64,000 nucleotides of DNA, from assembly GCF_001046895.1 (NCBI RefSeq), contig NZ_CAQI01000053.1:310001-374000 (forward strand), in the 5' to 3' direction. Positions within the stretch are counted from its first letter, which is position 1, and every line of letters starts with the position of its first letter. Origin of the DNA: Pseudarthrobacter siccitolerans (GTDB lineage: Bacteria > Actinomycetota > Actinomycetes > Actinomycetales > Micrococcaceae). A program made the translations under genes and the position numbers. This document shows positions 26,396 through 35,770 of this stretch, in pieces. The notes beneath the pieces were generated by a model. It made no database searches. It worked only from the letters and a program-made list of their open reading frames with translations, and had not been told where the DNA came from.

Positions 26396-27430
26396 CTAAA
26401 CGTCGTTGGGATACTGCAGCCCGAGCTGCTGCCGTGCTTCGTCCAGCAGCTGCATCATCTGCACGGTTTCGGCCCAGGGCATCAGCGGGCTCTCCTGGAG
26501 ACCGGCGCGGATACAGCGGGCCGTTTCCCGCAGTTCGTGGATGAAGCCCTCGGTCTCCTCGGGAAATTCCTCAACCCGGATGCTGCCGTCCAGGCCGCAG
26601 ATTTCCAGGCTTTTCGGGCGGTACAGCGGCGAACCGGTCCTGATCCAGCCGGCGGTTCCGGCGAGTGTTGCCATGCCCGGGCCGGCAGACGAGAGTGAGG
26701 AGGTCAGCTGGGCTGCGGCACCCTCCGGGTATTCGAGGGTGAGCGTATTCTGCACGTCCACGCCGTCCTGGTTCAGGTGGCCTGCGGCGGTGAGCCGGGT
26801 GGGAAACCCGAGGGCAGCCACAGCCCAGGTCAGCGGGTACACCGCGAGGTCCAGGAGGGCGCCGCCGCCGGCAGCCGGATCCCACAGCCTGTCCGCGGGA
26901 TCGTAAACAGCCGGAAAGCCCAGGTCCGCCTGGACCCAGCGGACCGTGCCGATCGCGCCGCTGCCGGCAAGCTCCAGCGCGCGGCGGGTGGCCGGCAGGA
27001 AGCGGGTCCACACCGCCTCCATGAGGAACACTCCCCGTTCTCCCGCCAGCCGGGTCAGCTCCCGGGCTTCCCCGGCGTTGATGGTGAGGGGTTTCTCGCA
27101 CAAGACGTGTTTGCCGGCGTCGAGGGCCGCACGGGCAACTTCGAAGTGCTGGGCATGCGGCGTGGCGATGTACACCACGTCCACCAGCGGGTCGGCGAAC
27201 AGCTGCTGGCAGCCGGTTGCGGCGGCAGTGTCGTGGTAGCAGGTTGCAAAACCATGTTCTTCCGCGAAGGCCCGGGCAGAAGCGGCGCTCCGCGAACTCA
27301 CGGCGTACAGTGCGGCATCCTCAAGGCAGGCGAGGTCCCGGGTGACGCGGTGGGCAATCCTGCCGGTGGCCACAACACCCCACCGCAACGGGCGCGCGCC
27401 GTAGACGGAACCCTTCTCCGCGCTGCCCAT
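26396..27430 (-). CDS. Gfo/Idh/MocA family oxidoreductase
   Basis: 344-aa NAD(P)-dependent sugar dehydrogenase-like protein. N-terminal Rossmann fold (RWGVVATGRIAHRVTRDLA) and the family catalytic-Lys motif (KHVLCEKPLTINAGEARELTRLA) are clear, followed by the C-terminal alpha/beta domain (LLDLAVYPLTWAVAALGFP). Substrate unknown; its place at the end of the cellobiose locus suggests a glucoside or glucose derivative. Its ATG overlaps the stop of the CebR-like gene (TGATG), so translation may be coupled. Confidence 0.88.
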   Translation of the reverse strand: MGSAEKGSVYGARPLRWGVVATGRIAHRVTRDLACLEDAALYAVSSRSAASARAFAEEHGFATCYHDTAAATGCQQLFADPLVDVVYIATPHAQHFEVARAALDAGKHVLCEKPLTINAGEARELTRLAGERGVFLMEAVWTRFLPATRRALELAGSGAIGTVRWVQADLGFPAVYDPADRLWDPAAGGGALLDLAVYPLTWAVAALGFPTRLTAAGHLNQDGVDVQNTLTLEYPEGAAAQLTSSLSSAGPGMATLAGTAGWIRTGSPLYRPKSLEICGLDGSIRVEEFPEETEGFIHELRETARCIRAGLQESPLMPWAETVQMMQLLDEARQQLGLQYPNDV

Positions 27431-28445
27431 CAGGCGGACCCGCGTACTACGAGTGAGGTGGGAATCTGTGTCACCCGGTCGGGGTCCTTGCCCTCGATCA
27501 GGTTCACCAGGATTTCCGCCATTTTCTTTCCCATGTCGATAATCGGGTGGTGCACGGTGGTGAGCTGCGGATCCACGGAAACAGCGAACGAATCGTCGTC
27601 GAACCCCACCACGGCAACGTCCTCGGGTATCCGGAGCCCGCGTTCCTGCAGCACGGTGTAGGCACCGGCGGCCATCTGGTCGTTGGCGACGAACAGGCCG
27701 TCCACCTGCCGCCCGCTGCCCAGCAGCCGCCGCATAGCTTTGGCCCCGGAGGCATGGGTGAAGTCCCCGTACTCCACCATGGAATCATCCAGTCCCGCTT
27801 CCGCCATGGCTTTTCGCCAGCCGTTGACACGGTCAATGCCCGGCGGCATGTCCTGGGGGCCGGCGATGGTGGCGATGTTGTGCCGTCCCCGTTCGATCAG
27901 CAGCCGGGTTGCCCCTGCGGCTGCAGCCTCATTGTCAACATCCACGTAGTAGCTGCCGCTTTCGCGCAGGGGCCGGCCGGCGAACACCATCGGGATGTAG
28001 TCGCCCAGGTGGGTCCAGGACGTGTCCCGGCATGGTGGGACACCACCAGGGCCCCTGCCACGCTCCCCCCGAGCAGGAAAGCCCGCGTCTTTTCCGGCTT
28101 GGCCTCGGAGGCGATCACCATGTTCAGGGTGTAGTCCGTGTCTGCCAGATACAGGGCAACGCCCTGCACCACTGATGCGAAGAACGGGTCCGCGAAGACC
28201 TTGGACGTGGACTCCGGCACGATCAGGGTCACCGAGTTGGGCCGCCTGCTGGCCAGGGTACGGGCAGCCCGGTTGGGGGTGTAGTTCACGGCGAGGATGG
28301 CCTGCCGCACCTTGGCAGCGATGTCCTCATCCACGCTCGGCACGTCATTAACCACCCGCGAAACGGTGGCGCGGGAAACGCCGGCCAGCGCCGCCACCAT
28401 TTCAAGGGTGGGCGCTGGCCTGCTGGCGCTGGGGTCTTGCTTCAC
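27430..28445 (-). pseudogene. CebR-like LacI regulator interrupted by a frameshift
   Basis: The N-terminal part (from GTG 28445) has the HTH PTLEMVAALAGVSRATVSRVVND, hinge TPNRAARTLASRRPN and the segment SKVFADPFFASVVQGV, close to CebR of Streptomyces. After VVSHH (codon ending 28032) the frame shifts, and the rest continues in another frame as DTSWTHLGDYIPMVFAGRPLRESG through to 27430. One missing G in the run at about 28026-28030 would restore one ~337-aa protein. It is either a real loss-of-function mutation, which would derepress the locus, or a sequencing error. Both halves are otherwise intact. Confidence 0.85.
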
Positions 28446-28491
28446 AATCTTTGCTCCGTGATCTAGCTGGCACTGGGCCGGGGATTTCAGT

Positions 28492-29934
28492 TTAGGCGGG
28501 CAGGGACACGGCGGGTCGTGGAATGTTCCGCTTGGCGGCGGCGATCAATCCGGCGTAGGCCTTTCCGCTGTCCTTGACGGTGCGTTCGAAGCTGCCGTAA
28601 TCCACGCGGACAATCCCGAACCGTTTTCCGTAGCCCCACGACCATTCGAAGTTGTCCAGCAGTGACCAGACGAAGTAGCCGCGGACGTCCGCGCCCTGGT
28701 CTATGGCTTCGCCTACGGCGGCCACATGGTCCAGGATGAAGCGGGCCCGCTCGTCGTCGTGGACGGCGCCGTCCGGGCTGACAGTGTCCTCGTAGGCGGC
28801 ACCGTTTTCGGTGATGTACAGCGGCGGCAGGGACGGATACTCCTCACCCAGCCGGACCAGCAAGGTGCGCAGGCCCTTCGGGTTAACTTCCCAGCCCATG
28901 GCTGTCCTCGGCAGCCCCCGGCTGGGGAACGCGATGTCCTCGGAGCCGATCCAGGGTGAGGCGGTGGGACGTTCGGCGCCGCCGGAGTGGCCGTCGCTCC
29001 CGGCGGCGTCCGCGTGGCCGCTGATCAGGTCATCGTGGTAGTGGTTCACGCCGAGGAAGTCCAGGGGCGCGCTGATGATTTCGAGGTCGCCCGGACGAAT
29101 CACGTCCTGCAGGCCAAAAGGTGCCAGGTCCCGCAGCGAATCCTCCGGGTAACTTCCCCGCAGAATGGGATCCAGGAAAATCCTGTTCTGCAGGGAGTCG
29201 AACCGGCGGGCGGCGTCGAGGTCCGCCGGGTCCTGGCTGTCCCGCGGAATCGAATTGCTCAGGTTAAGGGTGATACCCAACTGCCCGGCTCCACGGCTTC
29301 GCAGCGCATTGACTGCCAGCCCGTGGGCCAGGTGCTGGTGATGCACGGCGGCGATGGCAGCCGCGGGCTCCTGACGGCCCGGCGCATGGACACCGGCCCC
29401 GTAGCCCAGCAGTGACGAACAGAAGGGTTCGTTGAACGTGGTCCAGTGGCGCACGCGGTCCCCCAAGGCCGAGTACACATCGTCCGCGTACTCCACGAAC
29501 CGGTAGGCGGTGTCCCGGTTGGCCCAGCCGCCCTTCTCCTCAAGTGCTTGCGGCAGGTCCCAGTGGTAGAGGGTGAGCCACGGCAGGATGCCTGCTTCGA
29601 GCAGCTCGTCCACCAGCCGGGAGTAGAAGTCCAGCCCCTCGCGGTTCGCGGTCCTGTCTCCGGGGCGGACCCGCGCCCAGCTGGTGGAGAACCGGTAGGA
29701 ATCCAGTCCCAATTCCTTCATCAGCCGGACGTCCTGGGGCATCCGGTGATAGTGGTCCACTGCCTGCTCGAGGGTGTCACCGTTGGCTATGGCGCCCGGG
29801 ATCCTGGCGAAGTGGTCCCAAATGGAATCTTCCTTGCCGCCTTCGTGGCCGGCGCCCTCGACCTGGGCGGCCGCCGTTGCCGATCCCCAGAGGAAGCCCT
29901 CGGGCCATTGCCGCTTATATGTTGAGTGCTGCAT
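28492..29934 (-). CDS. bglC: Beta-glucosidase, glycoside hydrolase family 1
   Basis: 480 aa, cytoplasmic, cleaving cellobiose and other beta-glucosides taken up by the adjacent ABC transporter. Acid/base E169 in WTTFNEPFCSS and nucleophile E376 in LYITENGAAY are present, with N-terminal FLWGSATAAAQVEGA and RFSTSWARVRP typical of GH1. The insert AGSDGHSGGAERPTASP near residues 311-327 is a flexible loop. Its ATG abuts the stop of the upstream permease. Confidence 0.95.
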   Translation of the reverse strand: MQHSTYKRQWPEGFLWGSATAAAQVEGAGHEGGKEDSIWDHFARIPGAIANGDTLEQAVDHYHRMPQDVRLMKELGLDSYRFSTSWARVRPGDRTANREGLDFYSRLVDELLEAGILPWLTLYHWDLPQALEEKGGWANRDTAYRFVEYADDVYSALGDRVRHWTTFNEPFCSSLLGYGAGVHAPGRQEPAAAIAAVHHQHLAHGLAVNALRSRGAGQLGITLNLSNSIPRDSQDPADLDAARRFDSLQNRIFLDPILRGSYPEDSLRDLAPFGLQDVIRPGDLEIISAPLDFLGVNHYHDDLISGHADAAGSDGHSGGAERPTASPWIGSEDIAFPSRGLPRTAMGWEVNPKGLRTLLVRLGEEYPSLPPLYITENGAAYEDTVSPDGAVHDDERARFILDHVAAVGEAIDQGADVRGYFVWSLLDNFEWSWGYGKRFGIVRVDYGSFERTVKDSGKAYAGLIAAAKRNIPRPAVSLPA

Positions 29935-30855
29935 TCAGCCCTTCACTGCTCCTTGCATGATTCCTGAGATGAGTTGTTTTCCTGCGAGCACGAAGAGCAC
30001 CAGCAGCGGGAGGGTTGCCAGCACCGCGCCGGCGAGGACCACGGAGTAGTCCACGTAGCGGGCCGACTGCAGCTGGCTGAGCGCCGTCTGCAAGGTGGGG
30101 TTGCCGGCGTCGAGCACCAGCAGGGGCCAAAGAAAATCGGTCCAGGCCGTCATAAAGGTGAACAGGCCCAAGATAGCCATGGCAGGCCGCGCGGCCGGAA
30201 TGGCGACATGCCGGAAGGTGGAAATCATGCTGGCACCGTCCATCCTGGCGGACTCGATCAGTTCGTCCGGGATGACGTCCACCAGGTACTGCCGCATAAA
30301 AAAGACGCCGAACGCGGTCACCAGGGTGGGCACCACCACGGCCCCGATTTCGCCGGTCCAGCCCAGGGTGCGCATCACCATAAAGAGCGGGATGATGCCC
30401 AGCTGGGTGGGGATGGCCATGGTGGCCACCACCATCAGCATCAGCCCGTCACGGCCCTTGAAGCGGAGCTTGGCGAACGCGTAGCCGGCCAGGGTTGAGA
30501 AGCCCACCACCGAAACGGTGATGATGCAGGAAATCAGCACGCTGTTGCCCAGGGCGAGCCAGAAGGGAATGGTGTCGAAGACTTCGCCCACGTTGGTCCA
30601 GAAGTTTCCGCCTGGAAGCAGTGGCGGCCAGGTTTCGCCGAGGGCCTCGTTGGACCGGCTGCCGATCACGGCGGACCACCACAGGGGGTAGGCCGAGGAC
30701 AGCAGGAACGCCAGGAGGAGGCCGTAAGTCAGGAAACCGGGTTTTTCCCCGGAGCCGAAGAAGCGCTTGCGGAGCCCTGTGGACCGGCCGGGCGCAGCCG
30801 TTCCGGAGGTGCGGGATTCGGCAGGTGCGGGGGCTGCCCCTTCGATGGTGCTCAT
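29935..30855 (-). CDS. cebG: Carbohydrate ABC transporter permease, MalG/CebG type
   Basis: 306-aa inner-membrane permease with six predicted spans. The EAA loop (VDVIPDELIESARMDGASMISTFRHVAIPAARPAMAIL) that contacts the ATPase is clear. The N-terminal ~30 residues are Pro/Ala/Ser-rich. It overlaps the preceding permease by 4 nt. Specificity for cello-oligosaccharides is inferred from the beta-glucosidase and the operator, not from this protein. Confidence 0.93.
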   Translation of the reverse strand: MSTIEGAAPAPAESRTSGTAAPGRSTGLRKRFFGSGEKPGFLTYGLLLAFLLSSAYPLWWSAVIGSRSNEALGETWPPLLPGGNFWTNVGEVFDTIPFWLALGNSVLISCIITVSVVGFSTLAGYAFAKLRFKGRDGLMLMVVATMAIPTQLGIIPLFMVMRTLGWTGEIGAVVVPTLVTAFGVFFMRQYLVDVIPDELIESARMDGASMISTFRHVAIPAARPAMAILGLFTFMTAWTDFLWPLLVLDAGNPTLQTALSQLQSARYVDYSVVLAGAVLATLPLLVLFVLAGKQLISGIMQGAVKG

Positions 30856-31856
30856 CGTGTGGTCCTTTCGGCGCGTCTCCGGGCAGCCCGGGAGGGTTTG
30901 GCGGCGTCTGCGGTGGCGATGCGCCGGGAGATGAGGTAGTTGATGACGCCGAACAGCACGATGATCAGGAAAAGCAGCCAGGCGATGGTGGATGCCTTGC
31001 CGAAGTTCTGGCGCTGAAACGCCATTTCCCAGAGGTACAGCACGGTGGTCTGGAACTGCCGCTGGGAACCGCCGGCGGTGGCGGGATCGAACAGCCGCGG
31101 CTCGGTGAAGATTTGCAGGCCGCCGATGGTGGATGTGATGACCACAAACACCATGGTGGGGCGGATGCTCGGCAGGGTGATGCTGAAGAACCGCCGCACG
31201 GCTCCGGCTCCGTCCAGTGCGGCGGACTCATAGAGGTCGCGGGGTACGGCCTGCATGGCTGCGAGCAGGATCAGCGCGTTGTAGCCGGTCCAGCGCCAGT
31301 TCACCATGGTGGCGATGGCGATGTGGCTGGGCAGGGTTTCGCTTTTCCACATCACGGGGTCCAGGCCGAAGTTGCCCAGGACGTTGTTGATCAGGCCGTA
31401 CTGCTCGCCGAACATGTTGGTGAAGATCATGGCCACTGCCACCGGCGTCACAACGTAGGGCAGGAGGACGCTCATCCGCCAGAAGGTCCTGGCCCGGAGG
31501 TTCTGGTCAAGCATTGCGGCCAGGAAGAGTGCGATGGCAAGCTGCGGGACGGCGGAGAGCAGGAAGATGCTTACCGTGTTGAACAGGGAGTTCCAGAAAA
31601 AGCGGTCCTGCAGGACTTCCGCGAAGTTCTGGAGCCCCACGAAGTCCCCCTGGCCCTTGAGCAGGTGCCAGTCGAAGAGGCTCACCACAAAGGTGTACAC
31701 CAGTGGAAAGAGTCCGACCAGGGCGAAGAGGATAAAGAACGGGGCGATGTAGAGGTATGGCGACGCTTTGACGTCGAAGACGTTCAGGCGCTGCTTGAAG
31801 GTTGGTTTCGGCTTGATGGCCACGGGTTTGGCGGTCCGGTTCAGGGTGGTTGTCAT
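30852..31856 (-). CDS. cebF: Carbohydrate ABC transporter permease, MalF/CebF type
   Basis: 334-aa inner-membrane permease, partner of the next gene. Several spans and the EAA loop (MQAVPRDLYESAALDGAGAVRRFFSITLPSIRPTMVFV) are present. The N-terminal ~30 residues are basic and cytoplasmic, as is the C-terminal tail (SRAARRRAERTTR). Start ATG at 31856. Confidence 0.93.
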   Translation of the reverse strand: MTTTLNRTAKPVAIKPKPTFKQRLNVFDVKASPYLYIAPFFILFALVGLFPLVYTFVVSLFDWHLLKGQGDFVGLQNFAEVLQDRFFWNSLFNTVSIFLLSAVPQLAIALFLAAMLDQNLRARTFWRMSVLLPYVVTPVAVAMIFTNMFGEQYGLINNVLGNFGLDPVMWKSETLPSHIAIATMVNWRWTGYNALILLAAMQAVPRDLYESAALDGAGAVRRFFSITLPSIRPTMVFVVITSTIGGLQIFTEPRLFDPATAGGSQRQFQTTVLYLWEMAFQRQNFGKASTIAWLLFLIIVLFGVINYLISRRIATADAAKPSRAARRRAERTTR

Positions 31857-31913
31857 GGGCTCTTGCCCTCCATCGGGGGGCCTCCCTTCCGGGAGGCCCC
31901 ACAGCGGGTGGTG

Positions 31914-33227
31914 CTAGTTGTTTACGACCAGGTCGTTGAGGAGGGCCAGCGCTTCGGACCAGGCCTTGTCAGCGTCGGCGGTCCCGCCGTCGAGCATTTT
32001 CATGGCGGGCCCGAACACGTTCTCCTGGATGACGGAATCGTCCGGTCCCTTGAACTGGGCCACCACTCCCTTGGCGCGGTTGGCGAGGATAACGCCGGTG
32101 GGGGCGTTGTTGAACAGCACGTTGGGGGTGGCATCCGCTACGAGCTTTTCCTGTGCCTTGAGGGTGCTGGGGAAATTGTTGGCGGCGGCCGACTGCTTCA
32201 CCTGCTGCTCAGGGGCGGTGAGCCAGGCTGCGAGCTTGGCAGCTTCCGCGGGATGCTCGGAGGTCTTGGGCACTGAGAGGAAGGCACCGCCCCAGTTGGA
32301 GGCACCTCCGGGGAAGACGTCGGCGAAGTCCCAGCCGCTGTCCGCCCCGCCGCCCGCTGATTCAAGCTGGCCCTTGATGGTGCCGAGCATCCAGCCGGGG
32401 CAGACGAACGTGGCGAAGGAACCGTCAGTGAACGCCTTGCCGTTGCCCCAGTCCCACTGGGTTTGGTTGGCGGACAATCCGGCCGCGGTTCCGGCAGCCA
32501 GCAGCTCGAATTTGGCTTTCATCTCCGCGTTGCCATCGACGTTCAGCTCCCCGTCTTTGGTGTAGTAGCCCTCTTCCATCTGGTTGACCATGGAGTTCCA
32601 GACAAAGCCGGACTGGTCGTACCAGGCCTTGCCGGTGGCTGCCTTGTACTGCTCGCCGAGCTTGAAGTAGGTCTCCCAGGTGGCGTCCTCGCCGCCGAAC
32701 AGCTTCGCTACCGATTCGCGGTCCTTGGGCAGGCCGGCAGACTCAAACAGTTTGCCGTTGTAGCAGAGGCCCTGCGGTCCGATGTCAGTTCCGTAACCAA
32801 TGACGCGGCCGTCGGGATCGGTGCCCTGCTTGAACTTCCAGTCAACCCAGTTGTCCTTGATGTCTGCTGCCCCGTGCTCGTTGAGGTCCACGAACTGGTC
32901 CGAGACTTCCATGATGGACCCCAGCCAGCCTTCCTCGATGGCCACAACGTCGCTGAGGCCTGAACCGGCAGCAAGTTTCGTGAACGCGTCGGTGCGGGCG
33001 TTGGCTCCCCGGTCGATGTTTGTGGCCTTGATCTTGACTCCGGGATTGGCCTGCTCATATTCACCGTAGAGATCGTCATAGCCGAAGGTTCCGAAGGTGG
33101 TGACCGTGAGTTCCACGGGGTTGTCTGCGCTGGCTGCCTGTTCTTTGCTGCTGCTGCAGCCGGTGGCCATCAGGGCCAGGGCTGCTGCGCCCGCGATGGC
33201 GGCCGCAGTATGTCGTGCGAATTTCAA
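31914..33227 (-). CDS. cebE: Sugar-binding lipoprotein, CebE type
   Basis: Extracytoplasmic solute receptor of about 437 aa. The lipobox is LMATGC after a basic n-region (KFARHTAAAIAGAAALALMATGC), followed by a Ser/Lys linker and a cluster 1 sugar-binding fold (VELTVTTFGTFGYDDLYGEYEQANPGVKI). The TTG at 33227 is spaced well from AAAGGAG; the GTG two codons upstream directly abuts that site. First gene of the cellobiose-type operon. No ATPase is encoded nearby, as in Streptomyces ceb, where MsiK serves. Confidence 0.9.
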   Translation of the reverse strand: MKFARHTAAAIAGAAALALMATGCSSSKEQAASADNPVELTVTTFGTFGYDDLYGEYEQANPGVKIKATNIDRGANARTDAFTKLAAGSGLSDVVAIEEGWLGSIMEVSDQFVDLNEHGAADIKDNWVDWKFKQGTDPDGRVIGYGTDIGPQGLCYNGKLFESAGLPKDRESVAKLFGGEDATWETYFKLGEQYKAATGKAWYDQSGFVWNSMVNQMEEGYYTKDGELNVDGNAEMKAKFELLAAGTAAGLSANQTQWDWGNGKAFTDGSFATFVCPGWMLGTIKGQLESAGGGADSGWDFADVFPGGASNWGGAFLSVPKTSEHPAEAAKLAAWLTAPEQQVKQSAAANNFPSTLKAQEKLVADATPNVLFNNAPTGVILANRAKGVVAQFKGPDDSVIQENVFGPAMKMLDGGTADADKAWSEALALLNDLVVNN

Positions 33228-33260
33228 GGTCACTCCTTTGTGGGGGATTTACCGGCGCTG

Positions 33261-33329
33261 AGAGAGCGCTCTCTGGCAAGTTCTTCAACTGTAGAGGTGG
33301 CGCAGATCACTGTCAAGAGAGCGCTCTCT
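33261..33329 (-). promoter_or_regulatory. Cellobiose-locus promoter flanked by two identical operators
   Basis: AGAGAGCGCTCTCT, a perfect 14-bp palindrome, occurs at 33261-33274 and 33316-33329. Between them on the minus strand lies a near-ideal promoter: -35 TTGACA (33311-33316), 17-bp spacer, -10 TACAGT (33288-33293). One operator abuts the -35, the other sits just past the expected start. The GAGCGCTC core is shared with the Streptomyces CebR box (TGGGAGCGCTCCCA). Centres are 55 bp apart. Confidence 0.85.
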
Positions 33330-33399
33330 CGGTGCGTCACTTGGTGGGAGGTTAGGGTGCGGGCGGGGAATGTCCGGGCCCGCCGTTAGGGTGGACCCC

Positions 33400-34773
33400 A
33401 TGGCTACAAAGACTTCCCGGGCGTCCAAAGCGCCCGCCTACAAGTGCGCCGAGTGCGGCTGGACCACCGTCAAGTGGGTGGGGCGCTGCGGCGAGTGCCA
33501 GGCGTGGGGCACCGTTGAGGAAACGGGCGCCGCGGTTGCGCGTACGACGGCGGCCACAACAGTCCTCGAGCCGGCCCGCCGGATTGCCGAGGTGGACGCC
33601 ACCACGGCTGCTTTCCTGCCCACAGGCGTCGATGAGCTGGACCGCGTGCTGGGCGGCGGCCTGGTACCGGGCGCGGTGATCCTGCTCGCCGGTGAACCTG
33701 GCGTCGGAAAGTCCACGCTGCTGCTGGATGTGGCCGCGAAGTTTGCCCGCACCGCGCAGGACGTCCTGTACGTGACGGGTGAGGAGTCAGCCGCGCAGGT
33801 GAAGCTGCGCGCTGAGCGGATCGACGCCGTCGCGGAGTCCTTGTACCTTTCGGCGGAAACAGACCTGGGCCAGGCGCTGGGGCAGGTGGAGAAGATTGAG
33901 CCGCGGCTCCTGATCGTGGACTCGGTGCAGACCCTCAGCAGCGCCGACGTCGACGGCAGTGCAGGCGGTGTTTCGCAGGTCCGGGAAGTGGCGGCGTCCA
34001 TTATCGCGGCGGCCAAGCGGCGGAACATGACCACCCTGCTGGTAGGGCACGTCACCAAGGACGGCTCCATTGCAGGGCCCCGGCTGCTGGAGCACCTGGT
34101 GGACGTGGTGTGCCAGTTCGAAGGCGAGCGGCACTCGAGGCTGCGGCTGCTCCGGGCGGTCAAGAACCGTTATGGGCCCACGGATGATGTGGGCTGCTTC
34201 GACCTGAACGAGAACGGTATCGAAGGCCTCGCAGATCCGAGCGGACTGTTCGTGAGCCGCACTAAGGAACCGGTCTCGGGCACCTGCATCACAGTGACCA
34301 TGGAAGGCCGGCGTCCGCTGCTGGCGGAGGTACAGTCGCTGCTGGCCGAGAGCCCCAATTCGCAGCCGCGCCGGGCCACCAGCGGGCTGGACAGTTCGCG
34401 GGTCTCCATGCTGCTGGCCGTCCTGCAGCAACGCGCCGGAACCCTGCTGCACAAGGACGATTCCTACGTTGCAACCGTGGGCGGAGTGAAGCTCAGCGAG
34501 CCCGCCACGGACCTTGCGGTGGCCCTTGCCGTCGCCTCAGCCAAGGCACGCAAGCCGCTGCCCATCCGCCTGATTGCCTTCGGCGAAGTGGGGCTGGCCG
34601 GAGAGGTCCGGCCCGTTCCGGGGATCAACCAGCGTATCCAGGAAGCCCACCGGCTCGGGTTCACCCACGCCGTTGTCCCGGCGAGCCATGCCGGCCCTGG
34701 CCCCATCCCGGCCGGTTTTTCGGTCCGGGAAGTGGAGCACCTGACCGAGGCCCTGAGCCTGTTGATCGGCTAG
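33400..34773 (+). CDS. radA: DNA repair protein RadA
   Basis: 457 aa. N-terminal zinc finger with C16, C19, C30 and C33, Walker A GEPGVGKST (~98-106), the RadA-specific KNRYGPTDDVG motif (KNRFG type) and a C-terminal Lon-like domain (LAGEVRPVPGINQRIQEA). It acts in recombination intermediate processing and branch migration. ATG 33400 chosen because it precedes the zinc finger as usual; ten more in-frame codons lie upstream. Divergent from the cellobiose operon. Confidence 0.96.
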   Translation: MATKTSRASKAPAYKCAECGWTTVKWVGRCGECQAWGTVEETGAAVARTTAATTVLEPARRIAEVDATTAAFLPTGVDELDRVLGGGLVPGAVILLAGEPGVGKSTLLLDVAAKFARTAQDVLYVTGEESAAQVKLRAERIDAVAESLYLSAETDLGQALGQVEKIEPRLLIVDSVQTLSSADVDGSAGGVSQVREVAASIIAAAKRRNMTTLLVGHVTKDGSIAGPRLLEHLVDVVCQFEGERHSRLRLLRAVKNRYGPTDDVGCFDLNENGIEGLADPSGLFVSRTKEPVSGTCITVTMEGRRPLLAEVQSLLAESPNSQPRRATSGLDSSRVSMLLAVLQQRAGTLLHKDDSYVATVGGVKLSEPATDLAVALAVASAKARKPLPIRLIAFGEVGLAGEVRPVPGINQRIQEAHRLGFTHAVVPASHAGPGPIPAGFSVREVEHLTEALSLLIG

Positions 34774-34806
34774 CGCCTGAAGCATTGCCGCGGCTGCCGC
34801 ATAGTT

Positions 34807-35076
34807 TCAGGGGTGCTCCGGCAAGGGGTCCGGGTCGTCCAAGTGTGAGTTAACGAGCCAGCCGGACACGTCGCTGCGCAGCACCAGCAGCGGTCCGCCG
34901 GTGGCGCTCACGTTTCCGTTGGGCACGTAATAGCCGCGGCCGGAACCGGCACCCCCGGCTGCCCGGTCCAGGGCGTCCACCAGATGGCGCGGCAGGTGGC
35001 CCTGCGGGCCAAGGATGCGGAGCTCTTCACGTTCTTCCGGCGTCAGCCGTCCCAAAACCTCAGCAATGTTGGCCAT
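34807..35076 (-). CDS. Small hypothetical protein
   Basis: 89 aa, ATG 35076 with AAGGGA site. It opens MANIAEVLGRLTPEEREELRILGPQG and contains a Gly-rich stretch (AAGGAGSGRGYYVPNG), then a segment ending in Asp/Pro-rich residues. No membrane segment. Unknown function; lies between convergent radA and divergent NUDIX genes. Confidence 0.6.
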   Translation of the reverse strand: MANIAEVLGRLTPEEREELRILGPQGHLPRHLVDALDRAAGGAGSGRGYYVPNGNVSATGGPLLVLRSDVSGWLVNSHLDDPDPLPEHP

Positions 35077-35194
35077 GACTGGTCCCTTCGAGCAGAGTGC
35101 CTGAAGGAATAACCTAAATCAGGGCTGTGAACTGCGGGTTAACGCCGGACGGCGAATACGCTTCTTTTGATAAGCGTCTGGAAATGGAGGCCAC

Positions 35195-35716
35195 ATGCCG
35201 GTTCGAAGCGCGGGAATCCTCCTGTACAGGACGGGCACGACGCCGGTGGCGGGCACGGGAAACTCCCCCGGCAGCATGTCCGGGGTCCCGGCGGAACTGG
35301 AGGTATGGATCGCCCACATGGGCGGGCCGTTCTGGGCCCGCAAGGATACCCACGCATGGTCCATTCCCAAGGGCGAGTACATGCAGGGCGAGGATCCACT
35401 GGCGGCGGCCCTGCGGGAATTCGCCGAGGAGGTGGGGACTCCCCCGCCCGCGGCCGAGTACGAGTGCCTCGGCGAATTTCGCCAGCCCTCCGGCAAGATC
35501 ATCACCGTTTTCGCCGCGGAGCAGGACTTCCGGCCGGAACGGATCGAGAGCAACACGTTTCCGATGGAATGGCCCAAGGGCTCCGGCCGGATCCAGCACT
35601 TTCCCGAAATCGATGACGCGCGCTGGTTCAGCGAGGAGGAGGCCAGGCTCAAGCTGGTCAAAGGCCAGGTGCCCGTACTGGACGCGCTGGCTGCACACGT
35701 CAGCGCACAGCAGTAG
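35195..35716 (+). CDS. NUDIX hydrolase
   Basis: 173 aa. Complete Nudix box from G60 to G81 (G-x5-E66-x7-R74-E75-F-A-E78-E79-V-G81), which binds the metal that cleaves nucleoside diphosphates linked to a moiety X. The early SAGILLYRT is the usual first strand. The segment FSEEEARLKLVKGQVPVLDALAAH near the end is common to MutT-like actinobacterial proteins acting on 8-oxo-dGTP or diadenosine polyphosphates; the substrate is not decided by sequence. Confidence 0.92.
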   Translation: MPVRSAGILLYRTGTTPVAGTGNSPGSMSGVPAELEVWIAHMGGPFWARKDTHAWSIPKGEYMQGEDPLAAALREFAEEVGTPPPAAEYECLGEFRQPSGKIITVFAAEQDFRPERIESNTFPMEWPKGSGRIQHFPEIDDARWFSEEEARLKLVKGQVPVLDALAAHVSAQQ

Positions 35717-35770
35717 GAGCGCCCTCCCCTGGAATGGCGCTCTTACTGGACAGCTGGTTTGACTGTGGTG

